DNA of 12,424 bases from an uncultured Prevotella sp. (GTDB taxonomy: Bacteria > Bacteroidota > Bacteroidia > Bacteroidales > Bacteroidaceae), in contig CALFUF010000191.1 of NCBI GenBank assembly GCA_937916405.1, positions 1 to 12,424 of the forward strand. Reading direction: 5' to 3'. Position 1 is the stretch's first letter, and each line of letters starts with the position of its first letter. The position numbers and the translations under genes were made by a program. This document shows positions 1 through 7,157 of the stretch, piece after piece. Under the pieces are notes generated by a model. It ran no database searches, was not told the origin of the DNA, and saw only the letters and a program-made list of their open reading frames with translations.

Positions 1-1100
1 ACAACAATGCTATTGGCCCGTACAAAGGCGGTCTGCGCTATCACAAGAGCGTTAACCTGGGTATCCTGAAGTTCCTGGCTTTCGAGCAGACTTTCAAGAA
101 CTCTCTGACAACTCTGCCTATGGGTGGTGCCAAGGGTGGTTCTGACTTCTCTCCACGTGGCAAGAGCAATGCTGAGGTGATGCGTTTCTGTCAGGCTTTC
201 ATGCTGGAACTGACTCGTCACATCGGTCCTGAACTTGACGTTCCTGCTGGTGACATCGGCGTAGGTGGCCGTGAGGTAGGTTTCATGTTCGGTATGTATA
301 AGAAGCTCACGCGCGATTTCTCTGGTACTTTCACTGGTAAGGGTCGTGAGTTTGGTGGCTCTCTGATTCGCCCTGAGGCAACAGGTTATGGTAACATCTA
401 CTTCCTGAAGGAGATGCTGAAGACCCGTGGTATGGACCTGAAGGGTAAGAAGGTGCTTATCTCTGGTTCTGGTAACGTGGCTCAATATACAGCTGAGAAG
501 GTGCTGCAAGAGGGTGGTATCGTGATGACTATGTCTGATTCTGATGGTTATGTTTACGATCCAGATGGTATCGATCGCGAGAAACTCGACTTCATCATGG
601 AGCTGAAGAACCTCTACCGCGGACGTATCCGTGAGTATGCAGAGAAGTATCCAGGTGTGAAGTATGTAGCTGGTGCCCGTCCTTGGGGCGAGAAGGCCGA
701 TATCGCTACGCCTTGCGCTACTCAGAATGAACTGAATGGTGACGATGCCAAGACATTGCTTGCCAACGGTATCATTGCTGTATCAGAGGGTGCTAACATG
801 CCTTCTACTCCAGAGGCTATCGAGGCATTCCAGGCAGCTAAGATTCTCTATTGCCCAGGTAAGGCTTCTAACGCCGGTGGTGTATCTGTATCAGGTCTTG
901 AGATGAGCCAGAATGCTCAGCACCTCAGCTGGACAGCTGCAGAGGTGGACGCTAAGTTGCTCCAGATTATGCAGAGCATCCATAGCGACTGTGTGAAGTA
1001 TGGCACAGAACCTGATGGCTATATCAACTATGTGAAGGGTGCTAACGTTGCAGGCTTCATGAAGGTGGCTTCTGCCATGATGAGCCAGGGTATCGTATAA
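1..1100 (+). CDS. gdhA: Glutamate dehydrogenase, 5'-truncated by window edge
   Basis: This enzyme interconverts 2-oxoglutarate plus ammonia and glutamate in the cytoplasm, a main entry point for ammonia in gut and rumen Bacteroidales. The reading frame is open from base 3 and reads NNAIGPYKGGLRYHKSVNLG, so the real start is about 80 codons to the left; an ATG at 120 is internal. About 365 residues plus TAA are present. By recall of the Clostridium symbiosum enzyme, the key residues are all here: the substrate lysine in GPYKGGLR, the catalytic lysine in PMGGAKGGSDF, the catalytic aspartate in VPAGDIGVGGRE, the Rossmann motif GSGNVA and the serine in VSVSGLEMSQN. The protein ends in MMSQGIV, as in the hexameric family I class. 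NAD versus NADP preference cannot be read safely. Codon choice (GGT, CTG, AAG rich) suggests high expression. The gene converges on rprY across a terminator hairpin. Confidence 0.96.
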   Translation, partial: NNAIGPYKGGLRYHKSVNLGILKFLAFEQTFKNSLTTLPMGGAKGGSDFSPRGKSNAEVMRFCQAFMLELTRHIGPELDVPAGDIGVGGREVGFMFGMYKKLTRDFSGTFTGKGREFGGSLIRPEATGYGNIYFLKEMLKTRGMDLKGKKVLISGSGNVAQYTAEKVLQEGGIVMTMSDSDGYVYDPDGIDREKLDFIMELKNLYRGRIREYAEKYPGVKYVAGARPWGEKADIATPCATQNELNGDDAKTLLANGIIAVSEGANMPSTPEAIEAFQAAKILYCPGKASNAGGVSVSGLEMSQNAQHLSWTAAEVDAKLLQIMQSIHSDCVKYGTEPDGYINYVKGANVAGFMKVASAMMSQGIV

Positions 1101-1126
1101 GATAACAATCTTCCGACACAAACACT

Positions 1127-1180
1127 GAATAGAAAAGAGGGGCGGTCAATGATCTGACCGCCCCTCTCCTATTCTATCTT
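1127..1180. terminator. Bidirectional intrinsic terminator between gdhA and rprY
   Basis: A perfect 13-bp stem, AGAGGGGCGGTCA (1136-1148) paired with TGACCGCCCCTCT (1155-1167), encloses a 6-nt loop. After a small asymmetric internal loop the stem resumes with GAATAG (1127-1132) pairing to CTATTC (1169-1174). T-rich sequence follows in the + direction (CTATTCTATCTT) and, read on the other strand, CTTTTCTATTC follows in the - direction. Its position, 27 nt after the gdhA stop and 19 nt beyond the rprY stop on the converging strand, fits a shared terminator for both transcripts. Confidence 0.88.
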
Positions 1181-1192
1181 ATTCCGAAAGGA

Positions 1193-1891
1193 TTACTCCT
1201 CGTCTGGCGCAATGAGCTTGTAACCCTTGCCATGGATATTGATAATCTCAATCTGGTCGTCATCCTTCAGGTGCTTACGCAGTTTGGTGATATACACATC
1301 CATAGAACGGGCATTGAAATAGTTGTCATCAATCCAGATGGTCTTCAAGGCGAAGTCACGCTGCAGGATCTCGTTGGCATGAGAGCACAGCAGTGCCAGC
1401 AACTCATTCTCCTTGGTGGTCAGCTTGGTCTGCTTCTCACCAATCGTCAACAACTGCTTCTGGGTATCGAAGGTGAAGCGTCCGATATGATATACAGAGC
1501 TCTCCTTGTTCTTCTTACCACGTACACGACGGAGGATAGCCTCTACACGGAACACCAGCTCCTCCATTGAGAAGGGCTTGGTGATATAGTCGTCAGCACC
1601 AATCTTAAAGCCTTCAAGGATATCCTCTTTCAAGGTCTTGGCCGTCAGGAAGATAATAGGTATCTCCGCATTCGCACTGCGAATCTCCTGTGCCAGTGTG
1701 AAACCGTCTTTCTTAGGCATCATCACGTCAAGAACACAGATGTCAAACTTAGTCTTCAGAAAAGCCTTGTAGCCAGCCTCGCCATCGGGGCACAACTCAG
1801 CCTGGTAACCTTTAGCTGCCAGATACTCACGCAACAGCATACCCAGGTTCTCATCGTCTTCACAAAGAAGAATTTTCAGTTTCTCGTCCAT
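1193..1891 (-). CDS. rprY: OmpR-family response regulator RprY
   Basis: DNA-binding response regulator of 232 aa, the output half of the RprX-RprY system first described in Bacteroides fragilis. The receiver domain (about 5-120) has the acidic pair D12/D13, phospho-acceptor D55 in VLDVMMP, switch T83 in FLTAKT and K105 in ITKPF. A winged-helix DNA-binding domain covers roughly 134-228, with NARSMDVYITKLRKHL as recognition helix and GKGYKLI as the wing. Length and motifs are complete. The gene lies 35 nt downstream of the kinase gene on the same strand, so the two are almost certainly co-transcribed. The ATG at 1891 is preceded by an A/T-rich leader and gives the conserved MDEKLKILLCEDDE start. 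Targets are not visible here; in relatives RprY has been linked to redox and envelope functions (recall, not shown by this sequence). Confidence 0.95.
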   Translation of the reverse strand: MDEKLKILLCEDDENLGMLLREYLAAKGYQAELCPDGEAGYKAFLKTKFDICVLDVMMPKKDGFTLAQEIRSANAEIPIIFLTAKTLKEDILEGFKIGADDYITKPFSMEELVFRVEAILRRVRGKKNKESSVYHIGRFTFDTQKQLLTIGEKQTKLTTKENELLALLCSHANEILQRDFALKTIWIDDNYFNARSMDVYITKLRKHLKDDDQIEIINIHGKGYKLIAPDEE

Positions 1892-1926
1892 AATCTTATT
1901 CGTTTAAGTGTTAATATTATTGTTTC

Positions 1927-3489
1927 TTACTCTTGATTCTCTTTCATGATAGGCAGGGAGATCGTGAACTTCGTACCTTTGCCCATCTCACTCTCACACT
2001 TGATCTCACCCTGATGGAGGTCGACCACCTTCTTCACATAGGCGAGACCGAGACCGAAGCCCTTCACATCGTGCTTATTGCCAGTATGCACCCGATAGAA
2101 CTTATCGAAGATCTTCTTGATGTTCTCCTTCTTGATACCCTGTCCCGTATCACGGATACTCAGCAACAGACGGTCGTGGTCGTTCCACGTACGGATATAG
2201 ATATCCAGCGGCTCCTCCGGCTTACGGTATTTCACCGCATTATCCATCAGGTTGGTGATGGCGTTCTGGAAATGCACCTCGTCAACATAGATACCTGAGT
2301 CGACAGCCTCTATCTGGGTGTATATCTTACCACCTGTATGCTCCACACGAAGGGTGAATGTGGAGGCGATGGTCTCCACCATCTCATTGAGGTCGAGCGA
2401 CTTCTTCTTAAATACCACACTCTTCTTGTCGAACATGGACATCTGCAGTACTTTCTCCACAAGGAAACGGAGACGTTTCGACTCGTCGGCAATGACACCA
2501 CCGAGATGCTTCGTCATCTGCTCCGTCTTGGGCACACTCTCGTCGTTCATCATCTGTGCGGCGAGTGAGATAGACGCAATCGGTGTCTTCAGCTCATGCG
2601 TCATATTATTGATAAAGTCGTTCTTTATCTCCGTATAGCGTTTCTGACGGAAGATCAGTACGATTGTGAAGATAAACGTGATGAGCAATACCAGTGTGAA
2701 TACCAGCGAGGGTATCATAAAGCGGACGGAGGAGAAGATATAACTGCTCATGTCCGGGAAGTGAATCTTCACCACACCCATCTTCGACTGGGGGTCGTTA
2801 CGGAAGAGGAGCTGTGTGTAACTGTATTTCTCTCCCTCGTCGGAATAGTCAGGACAACGGTACACCTCCCGACCATCCGTCGTAGAGACAGTGAAATGGT
2901 ATGGGATGTTCACCCCATTGTTCATCAACTCCGCACGGATATCCTGATCAAGCATTCGGAAATTGACACGCTCCTTCAGGGGTTTGTCACTCGCCGTATA
3001 GAGGATATTATAGACCACCTCGTCAAGGAGTGCCTTCTGATAGACATAGCGGTTGCGCACAATCTCCTGCATCGACTTCGCAGCCTCTGACAGTGAGTTC
3101 TTGTCTTTCCTCAGAATCATTGCCTTGGGTACGGAAGCGGGCTTCATCTCGAAAGTCTTCAACTGGAAAGAAGAATACACCGTGCCATCATCGGCTGCCA
3201 CCGCAAACTGGTGAGACTGACGGATAGAACCGTCGAGACCATCGACCGTCACAGAGTCCTGACTATATGCGCGACGCTCTGTCGCCTTCACATCTTTCTC
3301 CAAGTAACGAAGCGTCTCGTTCATCTCCAGATTGCGAGATGCCTGATAAAGACTACGATTCACACTCTCGTCGAACTGCTCTTTCTTCATCTTCACCATC
3401 TCCTCGACATAGGAGAACTGGAGATAAAGCAGACCCAGGAAAGCGAGTCCCATCACGATGGCTATTGCCCAAATAGTAGACTTCTTCAT
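1927..3489 (-). CDS. rprX: Sensor histidine kinase RprX
   Basis: Membrane histidine kinase of 520 aa, cognate sensor of RprY. TM1 lies at about 5-25, followed by a periplasmic sensor region of some 230 residues (30-255) of no family I recognise, then TM2 at about 258-280. The HisKA segment carries phospho-acceptor H298 in NNMTHELKTPIAS. The catalytic domain shows the N box (NLMDNAVKY, 413-421), G1 (DTGQGI, 447-452), the F box (FDKFYR, 461-466) and G2 (GFGLGL, 477-482). There is no HAMP domain; TM2 leads directly into the dimerisation helix. The ATG at 3489 gives a normal MKKSTIWAIAI signal anchor. That start codon sits inside a perfect 17-bp inverted repeat, and one candidate -7 element begins only 9 nt upstream of it, so initiation may be unusual. 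Confidence 0.95.
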   Translation of the reverse strand: MKKSTIWAIAIVMGLAFLGLLYLQFSYVEEMVKMKKEQFDESVNRSLYQASRNLEMNETLRYLEKDVKATERRAYSQDSVTVDGLDGSIRQSHQFAVAADDGTVYSSFQLKTFEMKPASVPKAMILRKDKNSLSEAAKSMQEIVRNRYVYQKALLDEVVYNILYTASDKPLKERVNFRMLDQDIRAELMNNGVNIPYHFTVSTTDGREVYRCPDYSDEGEKYSYTQLLFRNDPQSKMGVVKIHFPDMSSYIFSSVRFMIPSLVFTLVLLITFIFTIVLIFRQKRYTEIKNDFINNMTHELKTPIASISLAAQMMNDESVPKTEQMTKHLGGVIADESKRLRFLVEKVLQMSMFDKKSVVFKKKSLDLNEMVETIASTFTLRVEHTGGKIYTQIEAVDSGIYVDEVHFQNAITNLMDNAVKYRKPEEPLDIYIRTWNDHDRLLLSIRDTGQGIKKENIKKIFDKFYRVHTGNKHDVKGFGLGLAYVKKVVDLHQGEIKCESEMGKGTKFTISLPIMKENQE

Positions 3490-3531
3490 ATCGGGAGCAA
3501 AGATACTGCTTTTACCGATATGAAGAAGTCT
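3478..3531. repeat. Perfect 17-bp inverted repeat spanning the rprX start codon
   Basis: The left arm AGACTTCTTCATATCGG (3478-3494) is the exact reverse complement of the right arm CCGATATGAAGAAGTCT (3515-3531), with a 20-nt spacer. The left arm contains the rprX ATG and codons 2-4. The spacer holds TATCTTTG on the - strand (3505 to 3498), a match to the Bacteroidetes -7 element. In a transcript starting upstream of 3531 the arms would pair and bury the AUG. At DNA level the same layout could be an invertible promoter or a regulator site. No T-tract follows, so a terminator is unlikely. Confidence 0.85.
3498..3505 (-). promoter_or_regulatory. Candidate proximal -7 element for rprX
   Basis: The - strand reads TATCTTTG, matching TAnnTTTG exactly. 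No good TTTG is seen at the -33 position (CTTC there), so this is a half-match. Only 8 nt separate it from the rprX ATG, which implies a leaderless or nearly leaderless mRNA if it is used. It lies wholly inside the spacer of the 17-bp inverted repeat. Confidence 0.4.
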
Positions 3532-3535
3532 TTTA

Positions 3536-3569
3536 GTTAATTAATTCCGTTAATTTTAACGTTATTAAC
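3536..3569. repeat. AT-rich GTTAA-type repeats in the rprX leader region
   Basis: Three related motifs, GTTAATTAA (3536), GTTAATTTTAAC (3549) and GTTATTAAC (3561), recur at 13- and 12-nt steps. Some are internally palindromic (GTTAA..TTAAC), and GTTAAT at 3549 can also pair with ATTAAC at 3564. They lie just downstream of the distal -7 candidate. Tandem half-sites about one helical turn apart are typical of OmpR-family regulator sites, so autoregulation by RprY is conceivable but unproven. The stretch is also simply A/T-rich. Confidence 0.35.
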
Positions 3570-3576
3570 AAAAATA
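3569..3576 (-). promoter_or_regulatory. Candidate distal -7 element for rprX-rprY
   Basis: The - strand reads TATTTTTG, an exact TAnnTTTG match, about 80 nt before the rprX ATG. A convincing -33 TTTG is not seen upstream. A transcript from here would contain both arms of the inverted repeat at 3478-3531 and so could fold over the rprX start codon. The element lies in the 112-nt gap between the receptor stop codon and rprX. Confidence 0.4.
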
Positions 3577-3601
3577 ATCAAGTTTAGTTCTATATACTGT
3601 C

Positions 3602-6046
3602 TTAGAAGTGAAAGTCGACATCCACACCCAACTGGAAGGGAGTACCACGTTGTGCGAAGTAATGATTAGTACCTGTCGCTGCTGAAGAGAACGCGAACGT
3701 ATTGTATTTGGTATCCGTCAGATTACGAGCCCATAGGTTGATCTGGCAAACATCCAAGTCGGCACGTACATGCGCACCTGGCACAACATAGAAATTCTGT
3801 TTATAGCTATTGATCTCGTCCCAATAGATATTGCCCTGCGCATTCATATTCACACCCAGTGTGATGTTCTTAATGAACGAGTTGGCAAGGTCGAAGCGAT
3901 AATCCACCATAGCCGACAGTGTATGAGACGGCACAAACGGAACCTTGTTACCGTTGCAGTCAACCTCGGGAGTCTGCGCATTCTTCTTGAAGATGAAATC
4001 CTTGAAGGCGGCGTGTGTATAGCCATAGCCCAGATTCCAGTTCAGATGGTTGTCAGCGGCACTGCCACGCAGTGACATCTCCACACCACAACTATAACTG
4101 TTGTCAGCATTGATCATCTTACGACCGAATCCGTTATCTGTGGTAAAGACAGAGAGTTGCTGGTTACGTATCTTCATATAGTATGCAGCCAGGTCAGCAT
4201 GGATCAGGTTGTCGAAGAGATTCAGGTGAGCACCCACCTCGAAGTTCCAACTCTCCTCGGGTTTATACTTGATACTGTTGAGCAGTTCGGTGTAAGTGTC
4301 CTCTCCATAGGTCACGTTCAAGTTAACTGTAGCGTCACCACCATGACCAGCGGCTTGCAGCTGTGTCATCATCTCCCCCGCATTGTTACGAAGGTCTGTC
4401 ATCAGTGAGCTGTTGAGGAAATCGCTGAACAGTTGTACGTTGAAGCCACCTGCACGATATCCCTTCGTCACTGTCGCATAGATATTACTACCACTCTCGA
4501 ACTTATAGGTCAGTCCGATCTTGGGAAGAAGCTGACTGAAATTCGCTTTCTCCGAACGGTCTAACAGACTGTTCATATTGATGGCAACAGGAAGCCCCAT
4601 TACCTCTAAGTTAACATTCAACAGTGCCTTGACATTATAGTCTATCTTCGCCTGTGTGAAGTCGTAACGAAGACCCAGTGTCGCCGTCAAGTGATCCGTG
4701 ATATCAAAACTCGACTCATGGAAAACACCGAGGTTAAACTGAGGCGTATGGAAGAGGGAGGGTACGAAGAATGTGGTACCAGTATGATTCACGCCATGCG
4801 CATCCACCGCTGCCTGGGCGGCAGCCTGAGCGGCTTCCTGTGACATACCGCGACCCATCATTGACTGCACCATCGACTGTAGCATACCATTGTAGATCTG
4901 GTTACGAATCTGTCCGCCCACCATATTACCGAAAGCTGTTCCAAACTCGTTAGGCGCATCCGTCTTCAGCCACTGGTAGGAGCCGAACACACCAGCCGTC
5001 CAGTGCCAGAAACTCTCGTTGTTGCTCTTGAAAGAGAACTCCTGCGTCAATGCGTTGCTCAGCTGTTTCTGGTTAACGACAATGAAATCCACGTCGGAAT
5101 AGTCATTATCCATCAAGAGGTCATCCTTCAGCAGCTGATAGCTGGTATTAGAATGGAAGTCAAAGCCAGCCCCCTTAAACTTGATGGCGAAGCCCGTATT
5201 GAAGAGGTTGCGCTTGTATTTGCTCTGGTGATCCTGATTAGGTTCTGACACCACCTTACCACTCTCCGGGTCGAGAATACCATAAGGATAAGCCTTCATG
5301 TTGACATATTGGTAATCAGCCATCCAGTCAAAAGAGAGACGGTCAGAGGGGCGGTACACCAGTCGCAGACGACCACCAGCCTCATTCGTGTCATCCGCAC
5401 GCTCACCAGTCAACTGGTTTTTCCAGAATCCGTTGGTGCCGTTATAGAAAGCGGCGACAGAGAGCGCCAGTTGGTCACTGAGCTTCTGATAATGGGCAGC
5501 CTCTACATTACGATAGAAATGGGTGCCGATACCCAGACGTACATCAGTACCCTGATAGTTCATGGGGTTCTTCGTGTACTGACGAACCAGTCCACCCTCC
5601 GTGTTGATACCATAGAGGGTACCTTGAGGACCACGGAGAACATCAACACGATCCAACTGGTACACATGGGAGTTGAACGCCGACTTATTCATCAGGGGGA
5701 TATCGTCAACATAGATACCCATGGAAGGGCTGTTGATGCGCGAGCCGATGCCACGCACATAGATGGACGAGGTGAAACGCGCACCATAGTTAGGCATCAC
5801 AAACGCCGGGATATAGTCTGAAATCTCACGAAGGTCACGGATACCAAGTCCCTTCAAATCCGATCCTGTCAGCACATTAGAGCTGAGCGGCTGCTGACGG
5901 AGTTTGAGATATTCCTTCGACTGAGCAATTACGACGACCTCATCGAGGTCGTAGACTCTGGAAGAATCCGCCAAAGAAGAATCTGTTATCGCCGATATGG
6001 GCAGAACGGTCATGAGTGTCAATACTGATAGTAAATTTCTTTTCAT
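3602..6046 (-). CDS. TonB-dependent outer-membrane receptor
   Basis: An 814-aa outer-membrane transporter driven by TonB. The chosen start (ATG at 6046) gives MKRNLLSVLTLMTVLPISA, a clean signal peptide with likely cleavage after A19. Starting 96 bases further upstream would add a non-signal extension and run through the promoter. A TonB-box-like DEVVV is at 35-39, and the plug follows at about 45-155 with YVRGIGSR, IYVDDIP and VDVLRGPQGTLYG. The rest is a beta-barrel ending in GVDVDFHF with a terminal Phe. It lacks the N-terminal carboxypeptidase-like domain of SusC proteins and has no susD neighbour, so it looks more like a siderophore, metal or cofactor receptor; the substrate is unknown. 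Unusual Met/Ala-rich insertions interrupt the barrel near 370-420, 470-500 and 540-595. It lies upstream of rprX with no clear terminator between. Confidence 0.93.
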   Translation of the reverse strand: MKRNLLSVLTLMTVLPISAITDSSLADSSRVYDLDEVVVIAQSKEYLKLRQQPLSSNVLTGSDLKGLGIRDLREISDYIPAFVMPNYGARFTSSIYVRGIGSRINSPSMGIYVDDIPLMNKSAFNSHVYQLDRVDVLRGPQGTLYGINTEGGLVRQYTKNPMNYQGTDVRLGIGTHFYRNVEAAHYQKLSDQLALSVAAFYNGTNGFWKNQLTGERADDTNEAGGRLRLVYRPSDRLSFDWMADYQYVNMKAYPYGILDPESGKVVSEPNQDHQSKYKRNLFNTGFAIKFKGAGFDFHSNTSYQLLKDDLLMDNDYSDVDFIVVNQKQLSNALTQEFSFKSNNESFWHWTAGVFGSYQWLKTDAPNEFGTAFGNMVGGQIRNQIYNGMLQSMVQSMMGRGMSQEAAQAAAQAAVDAHGVNHTGTTFFVPSLFHTPQFNLGVFHESSFDITDHLTATLGLRYDFTQAKIDYNVKALLNVNLEVMGLPVAINMNSLLDRSEKANFSQLLPKIGLTYKFESGSNIYATVTKGYRAGGFNVQLFSDFLNSSLMTDLRNNAGEMMTQLQAAGHGGDATVNLNVTYGEDTYTELLNSIKYKPEESWNFEVGAHLNLFDNLIHADLAAYYMKIRNQQLSVFTTDNGFGRKMINADNSYSCGVEMSLRGSAADNHLNWNLGYGYTHAAFKDFIFKKNAQTPEVDCNGNKVPFVPSHTLSAMVDYRFDLANSFIKNITLGVNMNAQGNIYWDEINSYKQNFYVVPGAHVRADLDVCQINLWARNLTDTKYNTFAFSSAATGTNHYFAQRGTPFQLGVDVDFHF

Positions 6047-6128
6047 TATTACTGATTTATTTTTGATACTTTTTCTATAACTTGTGTGTCTACGGAATGT
6101 CTCTCTTGCTCCTTCATAATTCCTGGTG

Positions 6129-6160
6129 CAAAGGTACGACATCCCGTTATTCTGTGCAAT
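6129..6160 (-). promoter_or_regulatory. Bacteroidetes-type promoter of the TonB-dependent receptor gene
   Basis: On the - strand, ATTG (6160-6157), close to the -33 TTTG, is followed after 20 nt by TACCTTTG (6136-6129), an exact TAnnTTTG -7 element. Transcription would start near 6120-6124, leaving a leader of about 75 nt. That leader is A-rich just before the ATG at 6046, as is usual for this phylum. The promoter's position rules against translation starting at 6142. Confidence 0.82.
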
Positions 6161-6179
6161 CCCTATTTATATGGATTTT

Positions 6180-7157
6180 TCAGGTATTCACCGTTCCACA
6201 ATGCGGACAACGCCCCTTTTTGGACAGAAGGGCGCCACACTTGCCACAGGTATAACGACGCTTGGCAAAATGGGTGTAACGATGGAGGGCATAGATGAAA
6301 TAAGCTATCAGCAACAGATAACCTATATAATATAAGGTGGAGACACTAAACACGACATAGTTGACGGCACATACACCAGCCAGTCCACCCAGGTAGAGGA
6401 CTGCCTCTATACCTGTCAGATGACGCAGCACATCATCGAAAGATGCCACAGCCACGATGATCATCGCCCAGACGGAAGCCACGAAGAGTCCCAGATGCCA
6501 AGGGAGCGCGAAGGGGTTGAGCGAGGGGTGATAGTAGAAATGGCGCCATGACTCAGCTCCAAACATCTGGATGGACGCATATAATGTGGCTGACGCCGCT
6601 ACCAACAGACAGAGCAAGGTGGGATAAAAGGAGTCGATATCATTGAAATGCACGATATACGCGTCATGACGGTTCAGTCGGTAAAGCCCGTAGGCAACAA
6701 CCACCACCACGAGGAAAGCGAGGAAGATGAGCAGGTGGGTGTCTGAGAAGAAATCAATAAACTGGGAGATAGGGTCGTCAGGTGACACACCCTCCAGCAT
6801 CTCACTCTCCCGAATCCATCCCTGTGTCATCTGGTCACGCGCCACTTTCACCCATACTGAGTCGATCGAGTCCGTGGAGATGGTCATGATATCAGCCACC
6901 ACGAGTTGCTCACCTTTCTCCACATACAAGGTGTCAAACGCCATCTCGCCGGGTTGGTCGGAGAGCGGAAGACTCTTGGCATTCACCACAAAATTATAGT
7001 TCTGTGTATAGTGATGCGTGGTGAAGAAGGAGATACTGTCAAGCTGTTTCTCCGTCAGGTCCCATGCGTCAGGTGTCTTCGGACCGTGATGATAACAGGC
7101 TGTCAGCAGGAACGCACAGAGGGTGAGTATGTAATAACTAATCTGTCGCATACACAT
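6180..7157 (-). CDS. Polytopic lipoprotein with SH3-like region and C-terminal zinc ribbon
   Basis: I do not recognise a named family. The 325-aa product has a lipoprotein signal ending in the lipobox LTAC (C21). A small region at about 78-118 (GEQLVVADIM to QGWIRESEM) resembles a bacterial SH3-like fold. Five probable membrane helices follow at about 141-160, 177-199, 219-239, 251-271 and 273-292, then a zinc ribbon with C304/C307 and C317/C320. A lipidated, outward-facing N-terminus plus an odd number of helices puts the ribbon in the cytoplasm, which is self-consistent. A second in-frame ATG at 7151 (MRQISYY) gives a more typical signal peptide. The gene overlaps the upstream U32 gene by 20 nt (14 nt from the second ATG), so it is the last gene of that operon. 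The role is unknown; sensing envelope state is a guess. Confidence 0.85.
   Translation of the reverse strand: MCMRQISYYILTLCAFLLTACYHHGPKTPDAWDLTEKQLDSISFFTTHHYTQNYNFVVNAKSLPLSDQPGEMAFDTLYVEKGEQLVVADIMTISTDSIDSVWVKVARDQMTQGWIRESEMLEGVSPDDPISQFIDFFSDTHLLIFLAFLVVVVVAYGLYRLNRHDAYIVHFNDIDSFYPTLLCLLVAASATLYASIQMFGAESWRHFYYHPSLNPFALPWHLGLFVASVWAMIIVAVASFDDVLRHLTGIEAVLYLGGLAGVCAVNYVVFSVSTLYYIGYLLLIAYFIYALHRYTHFAKRRYTCGKCGALLSKKGRCPHCGTVNT

Noticed and set aside
891..1121. Small - strand open frame at the gdhA 3' end
   Set aside because: Antisense to conserved gdhA codons, no leader or promoter, and separated from rprY by the terminator.
3519..3540. + strand mini-frame ATGAAGAAGTCT... next to rprX (MKKSFS-stop)
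   Set aside because: It exists only because the right arm copies the rprX start in reverse. It would encode six residues and has no promoter on that strand.
3549..3569. Weak GTTAAT/ATTAAC hairpin as terminator of the receptor gene
   Set aside because: Only a 6-bp AT stem with no T-tract after it on the - strand; not convincing as a terminator.
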